Source: JAFGPJ01 sp964612465 (lineage in GTDB: Bacteria > Planctomycetota > Phycisphaerae > Sedimentisphaerales > Anaerobacaceae). Taken from it: a stretch of 6,811 bases of DNA. The position numbers and the translations under genes were made by a program. Location: the NCBI GenBank assembly GCA_964612465.1, contig CAZTDF010000236.1, forward strand, positions 1-6,811, given 5' to 3'. Below the pieces are notes generated by a model. That model ran no database searches. It was not told where the DNA came from and saw only the letters and a list, made by a program, of their open reading frames with translations. This document shows positions 1 through 5,315 of the stretch, piece by piece (within the stretch, counting starts at the first letter, position 1; each line of letters starts with the position of its first letter).

Positions 1-129
1 CTCCTGATCGTCGGTCGTCGGCCAGACGGCAAATTCCTTCCAACTCTCGGCCGCCCCCTGGGGTAAAGACCCTGCCAAACAAGGCGTTAGCGTGATCATG
101 AGTGCCAATATAAATGTGAGCGGTTTCAT
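1..129 (-). CDS. Exported protein of unknown function, N-terminal fragment
   Basis: The first 43 codons of a gene that runs off the left edge. The start ATG at 129-127 is preceded by a full Shine-Dalgarno AGGAGGTG five bases upstream, which fixes the start well. The peptide begins MKPLTFILALMITLTPCLAG: one Lys, a hydrophobic core of about 15 residues and a small-residue C-region, so it reads as a signal peptide, probably cut after Ala19 (CLA|G). The visible mature part (GSLPQGAAES, then WKEFAVWPTTDDQE) has no motif I recognise, so no function is given. It lies 46 bp downstream of the TPR protein gene on the same strand with no terminator visible between them, so the two are probably co-transcribed. 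The ORF and export signal are well supported; its role is unknown. Confidence 0.75.
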   Translation of the reverse strand, partial: MKPLTFILALMITLTPCLAGSLPQGAAESWKEFAVWPTTDDQE

Positions 130-134
130 CGTTG

Positions 135-142
135 CACCTCCT
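135..142 (-). promoter_or_regulatory. Strong Shine-Dalgarno site of the left-edge gene
   Basis: AGGAGGTG read on the minus strand is an uninterrupted match to the 16S anti-Shine-Dalgarno sequence, five bases before the ATG at 129. It supports calling the truncated left-edge frame a real gene. Confidence 0.8.
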
Positions 143-175
143 GGTGCTGTAGCGTTATTTATTGCCGCCGGCGAA

Positions 176-2836
176 TCAGCCACGGACGAAATGCCCGATG
201 CCGAAACTCGTGCCCAGCGCACAAAGGCTCGTGACAATCATCGCCCCGCTCAATGCTCTGGAGTGGTTTATAATCGAGGCCTTGCTCTGTGCCGGTGCCT
301 GTGCCGGGCTCGGAACGATGGCTTGCCCCGGAGCCGGAGCGGTATTCTGGAGCGGTGCCGGTGCGGGAGTTTTGATCGGTGTCGGAACATGAGCTGGAGT
401 TTCCGCCGGTGCGGAAGTTTCGGGTTTCGTGTCGGTGATTTTAATTTTCTCCAGAAGCGCCATGAGAACCCCGGCGGCTTTCGCGTTTTCCAGATCCTTG
501 CCGGCGTTCATCAGCGGCTCGACCGCCCTGTCATGCTGGCCTATGCCAAGCAGTTGATAGCCTAACAGCAGTTGCAGGTCCGCGTCGTAGCTGAACTGTG
601 CGGCCCGTTCGGCCAGCCGGTCGATCTGTTTGAGCAGCGAATCCTCGTCGGGATACAAACCGCGAGGGAAGAAAACGCCTTCCTTTTCCGGGCTGACTTT
701 TGCCAGTGCCCCGCGAAGGACCTCGGCGGCTTTTGAATATTGCTGGCTCGCCAAAAGTGCCTGGCCGTAGGCGAATGGAAGAATCATATCTTCGGGCGCC
801 AGCTCCACGGCCTTGGCGAACTTCATCGCGGCGGTATTATACTCAGCGACTTCGAACGCCTTGACGGCTTCTTCGAAGTATACGTCCGCAATAGTAACTT
901 GCTCGGGCTCAGCAGTTTGCTCTGCCATGTTCTCGAAAATCTCGGAGTTTACTATAGTCTGAGCCGGCTGATAGCCGCCGTCCCCGTCGGTGTAGTAGTT
1001 ATACGTATAATAGTTGTAATTCGTGCCGCGGACCTCGCGAGCGATGGGATAGTAGCCATACCAGTTATAGGGATGGCAGCCGTACCAGTAGTAGCGGGTA
1101 TATCTGTAACCGAGAGGCCAGTAACCGCCCAGGCTGATGAATAGGTACTTGCGGTGATAGTACGGATACACATATCGGAATGTAAACCATGGCCCGAAAC
1201 CGTAATGCACCGCGAAGCGATACCGCGGCCAGATGGTCCTGCTGCGGATACGGTCGTGGTAATCTCTGTAAACGTAGTCATTGTGATACGAGTGTCTGAT
1301 TAGGTGCGGCCGGTCGTGATAGAGCACGCGCGACGGCCTGAGCGTATCGTAACGGTGCAGTCGCGTCGAGGTTGTTCTTAAACTGCTGCTTGTACGACCT
1401 CCGGCTACAGTAAGCCGATCCTGTGGCAAGACTACCCCCGCCCTTCTTGAGCTATCCCGAAGCGGAGAGACGCTTGTGTCTCTGAGGCTTAAATCTTTAC
1501 GCCCGGCTCGGACATCGGGTCGTGTCCGTGTTGTTCCGGTGCGCGTGTCTCGGCCTGCCGGTCGTCCGATTGTCCTGCCGGCGGCGCTTCCGACGGTTCC
1601 GCGAGTGGCTACTTTAGGCTCGCGGGCGCCGGCGATTCTTTCCGCCGACCGGCTGGTGGTGCTTCTCGTGCCGATCGTTCTGCCGATACGCGAGCTGGAA
1701 TCCACCCTAAGAGAACGCTGGTTCGTAGCCGACTGCTTATTCGTCATCGAGATCGAAGGCTCCTTTTTGCCGATTACACTGCCGATGCCTCGGCTGCGCT
1801 CCACCGTAAGGTGTCCTGTGGAGGTACGTAGCGACGACCGGCTGCTGTTTACCCTGGGCGAAGTTATCGTCCTGGTCCTGGACGAAATCGAAGACCTGGT
1901 CGAGCTTACAGCCGGCTGCTTTACTACTGTGGGAGCAGAGGAGCTTCGTGTGCCGATCGAACTGCCGATACGCGAAGTTCCGCTTGAGCGTGCAGCCGGC
2001 TGATTGGCTCTGTTGGGAACAGACGGCCTTGTTGTCTTGATTGTGCTGCCGATACGCGATGATATGCTCGGACTGATTCTGCTGCTCGTGCTCGTTGCCG
2101 GCCTGTTTGTGATAGTGGTTCGTGAACGGCTGCTGGATGGCGTTCTCGTGCTTCTGAGCGAAGCCGAACGGTTGCTGGACCGTGTTCTCGTGCTGATGGA
2201 ACTGCCGATACGCGATGATATGCTCGGGCTGATCCGGCTGCTTGTGCTCGGAGTCGTCGACCGGGAACTTATTGACCGGCTGGATGTACTTGTGCTGGGT
2301 GCCCGATTAGTTATAGCTCTGCTGGAAATGCTACTGCTGGGTGCCCGGCTGGTTATGGATCTGCTGGAACTGCTCCTGCTGGGCGTCCTGCTGGTTATAG
2401 CCCTGCTGGAAATGCTGCTGCTGGGTGCCCGGCTGGTTATGGTCCTACTGGAGCTGCTTCGGCTGGAGGTGCTTCTACTGGGTGCCCGGCTGGTTATGCT
2501 TCGGCTGGATGTGCTTCTGCTCGGCGTCCGGCTTGCTGTTACCCTGCTGGAACTGCTTCTGCTTGGTGTTCGGCTTGCTGTTACTCGGCTGGAGCTGCGG
2601 CTGGATGTTGTCCTCGGCGCAGGGGCCGGCCTTGAAGCCTGCCGGGTTTGTTTACTGGAACTGCGGGATTTGCTGCTCTTGGACCGCGTTTTAGCCGCCA
2701 AAACCGGCTCGCAAAACAATAAAAGAGCCAATAGTATGCAGGAAACAATGAAAAGCGAGCTATCCCGAAGGGATTCCGCAACTTTGACTTTTGATTTCTG
2801 GCTTCTGGCTTCTGACTTCTGACTTCTCGTGTACAT
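176..2836 (-). CDS. Secreted Ser/Arg-rich, Tyr/Trp-rich TPR protein
   Basis: An 886-residue exported protein of unknown function. Two ATGs stand in tandem (2839 and 2836); the second is chosen because GGAGG at 2843-2847 lies 6 nt from it but only 3 nt from the first. Residues 1-27 are a long basic N-region made of a heptamer DNA repeat. Residues 28-47 are the hydrophobic core, with likely cleavage VLA|A after 47. Residues 50-491 are low-complexity and basic; residues 80-129 are 46% Ser and 22% Arg, and eight 14-residue tandem units occupy 83-199. Residues 495-621 are rich in Tyr, Trp, His and Arg. TPR-like helices follow at about 650-683 (clear 34-residue unit), 684-717 and 749-784, then a Pro/Ala-rich linker (802-849) and a hydrophobic C-terminus (862-885) that could anchor in a membrane. 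TPRs usually bind proteins; the partner is unknown. I recall similar Tyr/Trp-plus-TPR proteins from Phycisphaerae. It probably heads an operon with the left-edge gene. Confidence 0.85.
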   Translation of the reverse strand: MYTRSQKSEARSQKSKVKVAESLRDSSLFIVSCILLALLLFCEPVLAAKTRSKSSKSRSSSKQTRQASRPAPAPRTTSSRSSSRVTASRTPSRSSSSRVTASRTPSRSTSSRSITSRAPSRSTSSRSSSSRTITSRAPSSSISSRAITSRTPSRSSSSRSITSRAPSSSISSRAITNRAPSTSTSSRSISSRSTTPSTSSRISPSISSRIGSSISTRTRSSNRSASLRSTRTPSSSRSRTTITNRPATSTSSRISPSISSRIGSTIKTTRPSVPNRANQPAARSSGTSRIGSSIGTRSSSAPTVVKQPAVSSTRSSISSRTRTITSPRVNSSRSSLRTSTGHLTVERSRGIGSVIGKKEPSISMTNKQSATNQRSLRVDSSSRIGRTIGTRSTTSRSAERIAGAREPKVATRGTVGSAAGRTIGRPAGRDTRTGTTRTRPDVRAGRKDLSLRDTSVSPLRDSSRRAGVVLPQDRLTVAGGRTSSSLRTTSTRLHRYDTLRPSRVLYHDRPHLIRHSYHNDYVYRDYHDRIRSRTIWPRYRFAVHYGFGPWFTFRYVYPYYHRKYLFISLGGYWPLGYRYTRYYWYGCHPYNWYGYYPIAREVRGTNYNYYTYNYYTDGDGGYQPAQTIVNSEIFENMAEQTAEPEQVTIADVYFEEAVKAFEVAEYNTAAMKFAKAVELAPEDMILPFAYGQALLASQQYSKAAEVLRGALAKVSPEKEGVFFPRGLYPDEDSLLKQIDRLAERAAQFSYDADLQLLLGYQLLGIGQHDRAVEPLMNAGKDLENAKAAGVLMALLEKIKITDTKPETSAPAETPAHVPTPIKTPAPAPLQNTAPAPGQAIVPSPAQAPAQSKASIINHSRALSGAMIVTSLCALGTSFGIGHFVRG
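2046..2227 (-). repeat. Two 26-bp identical copies, 156 bp apart, in the Ser/Arg-rich domain
   Basis: Plus-strand positions 2046-2071 and 2202-2227 are identical over 26 bp and 156 bp (52 codons) apart, encoding SRISPSIS followed by SRIG at residues 200 and 252. The 13-bp core CTGCCGATACGCG recurs at 1680-1692 and 1962-1974. At the protein level the motif SRIG with a nearby Ile recurs at residues 208, 260, 288 and 382, with SRGIG at 348. The low-complexity domain therefore has internal module structure beyond its simple composition. Confidence 0.8.
2240..2590 (-). repeat. 42-bp coding tandem repeat (14-residue units)
   Basis: This segment encodes residues 83-199 of the Ser/Arg-rich protein. 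Units of 14 residues start at 83, 97, 111, 130, 144, 158, 172 and 186, with a 5-residue insertion SRSSS at 125-129. Examples are SRVTASRTPSRSSS, SRSITSRAPSRSTS, SRAITSRTPSRSSS and SRAITNRAPSTSTS. The invariant frame is SR at the unit start, Arg at position 7 and Pro at position 9; the last unit drifts. At the DNA level GGGTGCCCGGCTGGTTATGG recurs at 2339-2358 and 2423-2442, exactly two units apart, which indicates recent duplication. Confidence 0.85.
2757..2778. repeat. Short hairpin word with GAA loop, shared with 1449-1462
   Basis: ATCCC (2762-2766), loop GAA, GGGAT (2770-2774) is a perfect small hairpin directly next to the heptamer repeat. The 14 bp GAGCTATCCCGAAG at 2757-2770 occurs again at 1449-1462 in the same reading frame, giving LRDSS in both places (residues 24-28 and 459-463 region). 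This looks like an intergenic-type dispersed repeat fragment that has been captured by a coding sequence. Confidence 0.5.
2786..2827 (-). repeat. Heptanucleotide tandem repeat inside the signal-peptide coding region
   Basis: Read on the minus strand this is six consecutive 7-bp units: AGAAGTC, AGAAGTC, AGAAGCC, AGAAGCC, AGAAATC, AAAAGTC. It begins nine bases after the chosen start codon and encodes RSQKSEARSQKSKV, so 21 nt (three units) gives a 7-residue peptide repeat. Because seven is not a multiple of three, gain or loss of one unit would shift the reading frame. No ATG, GTG or TTG lies in frame between the repeat and the hydrophobic core, so translation must pass through it. Confidence 0.85.
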
Positions 2837-2842
2837 CATACG

Positions 2843-2850
2843 CCTCCTTT
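2843..2850 (-). promoter_or_regulatory. Shine-Dalgarno site that decides the start of the TPR protein gene
   Basis: AAAGGAGG on the minus strand lies 6 nt before the ATG at 2836 and 3 nt before the ATG at 2839. The first spacing falls in the usual range and the second is too short, so the downstream ATG is preferred. Confidence 0.7.
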
Positions 2851-2868
2851 CTTCGGCGTTTAGTTAAA

Positions 2869-3078
2869 TACTTCTATTCTATCTATTAAAGGCACAAGAC
2901 CGCCCCCCGGTCACGAAAATTCCNNNNNNNNNNNNNNNNNNNNNNNNNNNNNNNNNNNNNNNNNNNNNNNNNNNNNNNNNNNNNNNNNNNNNNNNNNNNN
3001 NNNNNNNNNNNNNNNNNNNNNNNTACTTCTATTCTATCTATTAAAGGCACAAGACCGCCCCCCGGTCACGAAAATTCC
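2869..3078. repeat. 55-bp direct duplication flanking the N gap
   Basis: The copies at 2869-2923 and 3024-3078 match at every base. Each contains a small inverted repeat, GACCG, loop CCCCC, CGGTC (2898-2912 and 3053-3067). That inverted repeat lies in the probable leader or promoter region of the minus-strand TPR gene. The duplication is most likely an assembly product rather than a biological repeat. Confidence 0.85.
2924..3023. other. 100-N scaffold gap, probably artificial
   Basis: Exactly 100 N, a standard placeholder for a gap of unknown size. The 55 bp before it (2869-2923) and the 55 bp after it (3024-3078) are identical and in the same orientation. The simplest explanation is two contigs that overlap by one assembler k-mer and were scaffolded without being merged. 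Deleting 155 bp (gap plus one copy) would restore continuous sequence and shorten the divergent intergenic region to about 750 bp. Confidence 0.9.
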
Positions 3079-3398
3079 GCACAATACGAGTTTTTTCACT
3101 TTTTTTTGCATTTTTTGAAAGATTCATAGGTAGCATTTTCCATCGACAAACGCTGTATCTAATGAATGGCCGGGAAAGGCCAGGGCCATGTACCCTTTTT
3201 GTCTTGAAAAACCGATGAAATAGTCTAAATTATTCAGTAGCAAGAGATTAAAGACGGAAGTGAAGTCATTCTCCACAGGACGCCTTACGGTGCTGTGAAA
3301 ACCGGAAAAAGACGCGAGTATTTAAATTGATTATTTTTTCGTAGGAAGGCTTTCGAGAATGAAATTTTTAATAAGACAGTGTTACTTAAATTTTAATA
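3079..3398 (+). ncRNA. Candidate small RNA region upstream of an orphan terminator
   Basis: No protein gene is supported here on either strand; the longest ATG-started frames are under 20 codons and lack ribosome-binding sites. The region opens with long T runs (3091-3117), contains a possible short stem ATGGCC (3166-3171) with GGCCAT (3184-3189), and leads directly into a strong plus-strand terminator at 3399-3443. The neighbouring genes are transcribed away (minus strand) or start 300 bp later, so the terminator needs another transcript; a non-coding RNA of roughly 200-300 nt is the simplest candidate. I find no match to tmRNA, RNase P RNA, SRP RNA, c-di-GMP-I, TPP, SAM or glycine riboswitch signatures. 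A weak TATCTA at 3156-3161 is the best -10-like hexamer, without a convincing -35. Confidence 0.25.
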
Positions 3399-3443
3399 GG
3401 TGACTGTGGGGCTTTTTCAACAGTCCCACTGTCACCCTTTTTT
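3399..3443 (+). terminator. Strong intrinsic terminator with no gene upstream
   Basis: The arm 3399-3412 (GGTGACTGTGGGGC) pairs with 3423-3436 over 14 positions, with one T-T mismatch and one G-T pair, around a 10-nt loop. One C and then six T (3438-3443) follow, giving the classic plus-strand arrangement. On the minus strand the hairpin is followed by a mixed A/T stretch with no T run of that length, so it is directional. There is no plus-strand coding gene between the divergent promoter region and this site. Confidence 0.8.
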
Positions 3444-3464
3444 GTGCACTGTCCATAGTTTTCA

Positions 3465-3490
3465 CTAGTTTTCTAGTTTTCCTGGTTTTT
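3465..3490. repeat. Octanucleotide short tandem repeat
   Basis: CTAGTTTT at 3465-3472 and 3473-3480 is followed by a degenerate CCTGGTTTTT at 3481-3490; a related ATAGTTTTC precedes at 3455-3463. It is non-coding and of the same simple-repeat character as the heptamer loci elsewhere in the window. Confidence 0.6.
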
Positions 3491-3500
3491 CAACGCCTGA

Positions 3501-3528
3501 GATTCTTCGGCTTCGCCTCAGAATGACA
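3501..3528. repeat. REP-like dispersed hairpin with TTC loop
   Basis: ATTCT (3502-3506) pairs with AGAAT (3520-3524) and GGC (3509-3511) with GCC (3515-3517), around a TTC loop and a 2x2 internal loop. The motif GATTCTTCGGCTTCGCCTCA followed by GAATGACA resembles, from memory, a short dispersed motif common in many bacterial and metagenomic genomes. It is seen only once in this window, so the dispersed status is recalled rather than shown. Confidence 0.5.
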
Positions 3529-3601
3529 ATCTCCTTGCCGCCGTTGACAGCCTTGCCCGCCCCGACGTCATGAAAAAAGCCGGAAATTGTGATTCATTGG
3601 C

Positions 3602-3613
3602 CTTGTATACAAG
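3602..3613. promoter_or_regulatory. Perfect 12-bp palindrome, possible operator
   Basis: CTTGTATACAAG is fully self-complementary and lies about 125 bp upstream of the metallopeptidase-like gene, with an AT-rich TATAAA (3619-3624) shortly after. A dimeric regulator could bind it, but one 12-bp palindrome alone is weak evidence. Confidence 0.25.
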
Positions 3614-3653
3614 CGTTTTATAAATCACAAAAATATTAAAAAAAGGACAAAAT

Positions 3654-3671
3654 TGTAACAGAACGGTAACA
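3654..3671 (+). promoter_or_regulatory. Direct repeat with 11-bp period, Pho-box-like layout
   Basis: TGTAACA (3654-3660) and GGTAACA (3665-3671) are 7-bp half-sites separated by 4 bp, giving an 11-bp period. This is the geometry of PhoB/PhoP-type direct-repeat sites. The sequence is closer to the TTAACA half-site of Bacillus PhoP than to the Escherichia coli CTGTCAT. It lies 68 bp before the start codon of the metallopeptidase-like gene. Binding by an OmpR-family regulator is inferred from geometry only. Confidence 0.3.
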
Positions 3672-3727
3672 TTTAGACTGCACAATTGCTCCTGTAGAAG
3701 TGATAGTTTTTTGTTAATCTATTTGAA

Positions 3728-3732
3728 AGGAG
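3728..3732 (+). promoter_or_regulatory. Shine-Dalgarno site that decides the start of the metallopeptidase-like gene
   Basis: AGGAG ends one base before the ATG at 3734 but seven bases before the in-frame ATG at 3740. Only the second spacing suits initiation, so the start is placed at 3740 and the first two codons of the longer frame are dropped. Confidence 0.75.
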
Positions 3733-3739
3733 CATGATT

Positions 3740-5080
3740 ATGAGAAGGTTAAAAGAGATCACAGTCTGTGCAGTAATTCTTGCCTGTATAAACTATTGTT
3801 CTTTCGGGCAAATCCTGAAAGAGTATGTACCAGAAAATCTTGATGTTTTTAAATCAGACACCATAAAATACCAGGTAAATGCTGATGGTTACATTGATGT
3901 CAAATCAATTCCCCGTCCTGATTGTCAGGCTTTTTATAAGATAGCGAATTATTATTATAACGAGGCCGAAAAAGTATTTGTCATTCCCGAAGGAACGCAG
4001 GACAGTTCCGGTTTCGAGAGAATAAAGAAAGCGTTTGCCAGATCTTACAAGAACTATACTTTTAAGAAAGAATCGGAACTTGGTAATGCCGATTTTCAAA
4101 AGCTGCTTGTCCTGCATGCCCCGATTCATTATTATAAAGACTGGAGCAGATTTAACCTTCCAATCCTGCAGCAAGAGAAAGGGTTTTCGTTTCGCGGGCA
4201 AAAATACACTGATGTGAATGATGGAATTTTTTATATCTCGCCAAAAATCATAGCCAAGACCGGCAATTCCATTGCTCCCGTCTGGAACCTGTATAACAGT
4301 TACTGCACCCTGTATAAATATGTCATAATCAACGATAACAGATATGTAAAATACGGGATGCTGAACGGCCACGAAATAGACCTGGAAAAGATTAAAAAGT
4401 CGAACTATAAACCGGTAGTCTCAAAATATTTCAGATTTGATATATCAAAATCATTAGAGGGCATTTCAAGTGGCCAGTACGATGCGATAGCCGAGAAGAT
4501 ATGCGAGACTATGGGTTTGCCGCTGCCCGATTTTAAGATACAATGTATGATGCATTCCGGGCCTAACGAGGCCAGATTGTTCTCGAACTGGTTTGCTTTA
4601 ATGGGTTGTGATATTCTGGCAGATTCAGCGACTTTCGGAGCTTCTCTTAATGGAGTAATCCATGTTATCGGCGAAGGTAAAGGGTTAATAAGTCATGAAT
4701 CTTTCCATGCAATATGGGACAGGCTCGTGGGTATCAGAAATATCTTCTTTACAGAGGGAATACAGATGTATTATGAATTCACCCAGGATTCATCAAAAAT
4801 TACTTCAGCATTAGAAGTTATGAAAAAATATAAAGAGTATGATTTAAAATCATTGATACTAGGAAATAAAAACTTTTTCAGTCCTCCTAATGAAAATAAT
4901 AAACCTATTGCTTATCCGATATCAGGCTTGTTCTCTATGTACCTGATAGAAAAATACGGTTTAGAAAAATATAAATTACTTTTCAAGGCCGAAAAAGGAG
5001 AAAATGGATTTCCGGAGGTCTATGAATTAAAGCTTGATATAATATTAGCAGATTTTTATTCCTGGATAGATTCGAAATAG
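3740..5080 (+). CDS. Exported gluzincin-type metallopeptidase-like protein
   Basis: A 446-residue protein, probably a zinc peptidase of the MA clan acting outside the cytoplasm. The start at 3740 is chosen for its seven-base spacing from AGGAG. Residues 1-24 form a signal peptide (MRRLKEITVCAVILACINYC, then SFGQ). HESFH at residues 319-323 gives the HEXXH zinc-binding and catalytic set, and Glu339 in FTEGIQ is the likely third ligand (HEXXH, 15 residues, Glu). Upstream GASLNGVIHVIGEGKG (300-315) and downstream YPISGLFSMYLIEKYGLEKY (392-411) fit the helix-rich setting of Peptidase_MA-like proteins. The first 240 residues match nothing I recognise and may be a substrate-binding or propeptide region. 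The gene is AT-rich, especially after about 4780 where some 60-bp blocks are below 30% GC, unlike the GC-rich gene at the left; transfer is possible. Family level is likely; substrate unknown. Confidence 0.75.
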   Translation: MRRLKEITVCAVILACINYCSFGQILKEYVPENLDVFKSDTIKYQVNADGYIDVKSIPRPDCQAFYKIANYYYNEAEKVFVIPEGTQDSSGFERIKKAFARSYKNYTFKKESELGNADFQKLLVLHAPIHYYKDWSRFNLPILQQEKGFSFRGQKYTDVNDGIFYISPKIIAKTGNSIAPVWNLYNSYCTLYKYVIINDNRYVKYGMLNGHEIDLEKIKKSNYKPVVSKYFRFDISKSLEGISSGQYDAIAEKICETMGLPLPDFKIQCMMHSGPNEARLFSNWFALMGCDILADSATFGASLNGVIHVIGEGKGLISHESFHAIWDRLVGIRNIFFTEGIQMYYEFTQDSSKITSALEVMKKYKEYDLKSLILGNKNFFSPPNENNKPIAYPISGLFSMYLIEKYGLEKYKLLFKAEKGENGFPEVYELKLDIILADFYSWIDSK

Positions 5081-5123
5081 ATATGTAGTATGGGCAACTT
5101 GTTTGCCAATGCTGAAAAGCAGG

Positions 5124-5144
5124 AGGGATTAGGGATCAAGTATT
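5124..5144. repeat. Degenerate heptamer repeat, three units
   Basis: AGGGATT, AGGGATC and AAGTATT follow one another with a 7-bp period. The same word pair (AGGGATC then AAG-ATT) occurs at 6322-6335, so this is one family present at two sites in the window. Confidence 0.55.
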
Positions 5145-5200
5145 AATTCTTCCGGTTATCATCTTTGGAAATCTGTGAGAAACCAGGGACAGCCCTTGTA

Positions 5201-5235
5201 ATTTACTATTTTCTATTTACTATTGATTATTTCTC
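5201..5235. repeat. Degenerate heptamer repeat, five units
   Basis: ATTTACT, ATTTTCT, ATTTACT, ATTGATT and ATTTCTC form five consecutive units of 7 bp sharing ATT at the unit start. A fragment with the same phase (GTTTACT, ATTTACC) sits at 6358-6371. Confidence 0.65.
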
Positions 5236-5282
5236 TGATGGAAAAACGAGAGACAGATTTTCTCATAGCTAAGCCATAAATT

Positions 5283-5315
5283 GATTATACTTGCCTTCGC
5301 GGGCACAGGTTTACT
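5283..5315. repeat. 33-bp hairpin repeat, copy 1
   Basis: It matches 6332-6364 at 29 of 33 positions; all four differences are transitions. The stem around the loop CTTC is kept: in this copy two T-G pairs and a G-C pair replace two C-G pairs and a G-T pair of the other copy, with one A-C mismatch. That pattern suggests selection or mutational bias keeping a folded RNA or DNA hairpin, as in REP-type elements. Confidence 0.65.

Noticed and set aside
92..1144. Plus-strand open frames at 92-565, 162-392 and 740-1144
   Set aside because: They are antisense shadows of the TPR protein gene and the left-edge gene, with no start signals and no recognisable domains.
860..1350. Frameshift or separate gene at the change from the Ser/Arg-rich to the Tyr/Trp-rich region
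   Set aside because: The frame is continuous with similar base composition through the junction, and the TPR domain follows in the same frame, so a multi-domain protein is the simpler reading.
1476..2822. Two long plus-strand open frames (1476-2003 and 2004-2822) rich in Leu, Val and Arg
   Set aside because: They lie exactly antisense to the Ser/Arg-rich repeat region in one common frame separated by a single stop; their Leu-rich repeats are the complement of Ser/Arg codons, and neither has a ribosome-binding site or signal of its own.
3162..3223. Tiny plus-strand frames (for example MAGKGQGHVPFLS at 3166-3207)
   Set aside because: They are under 20 codons, overlap in different frames and have no ribosome-binding site; the sequence is better explained as a possible RNA stem.
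3260..3345. Possible c-di-GMP-I or other riboswitch, suggested by CGCCTTACGG and ACCGGAAAAAGACGCGAG
   Set aside because: The conserved core of the c-di-GMP-I aptamer and its pairing pattern are absent, and no other class I know fits; it is kept only as a candidate RNA of unknown type.
3570..3623. 17-codon plus-strand frame MKKAGNCDSLALYTSVL
   Set aside because: There is no Shine-Dalgarno sequence before it, and it overlaps the palindrome upstream of the real gene.
3905..4372. Minus-strand 155-codon open frame inside the metallopeptidase-like gene
   Set aside because: It is antisense to a gene with clear HEXXH-type motifs and a good ribosome-binding site, and has no Shine-Dalgarno sequence or family resemblance.
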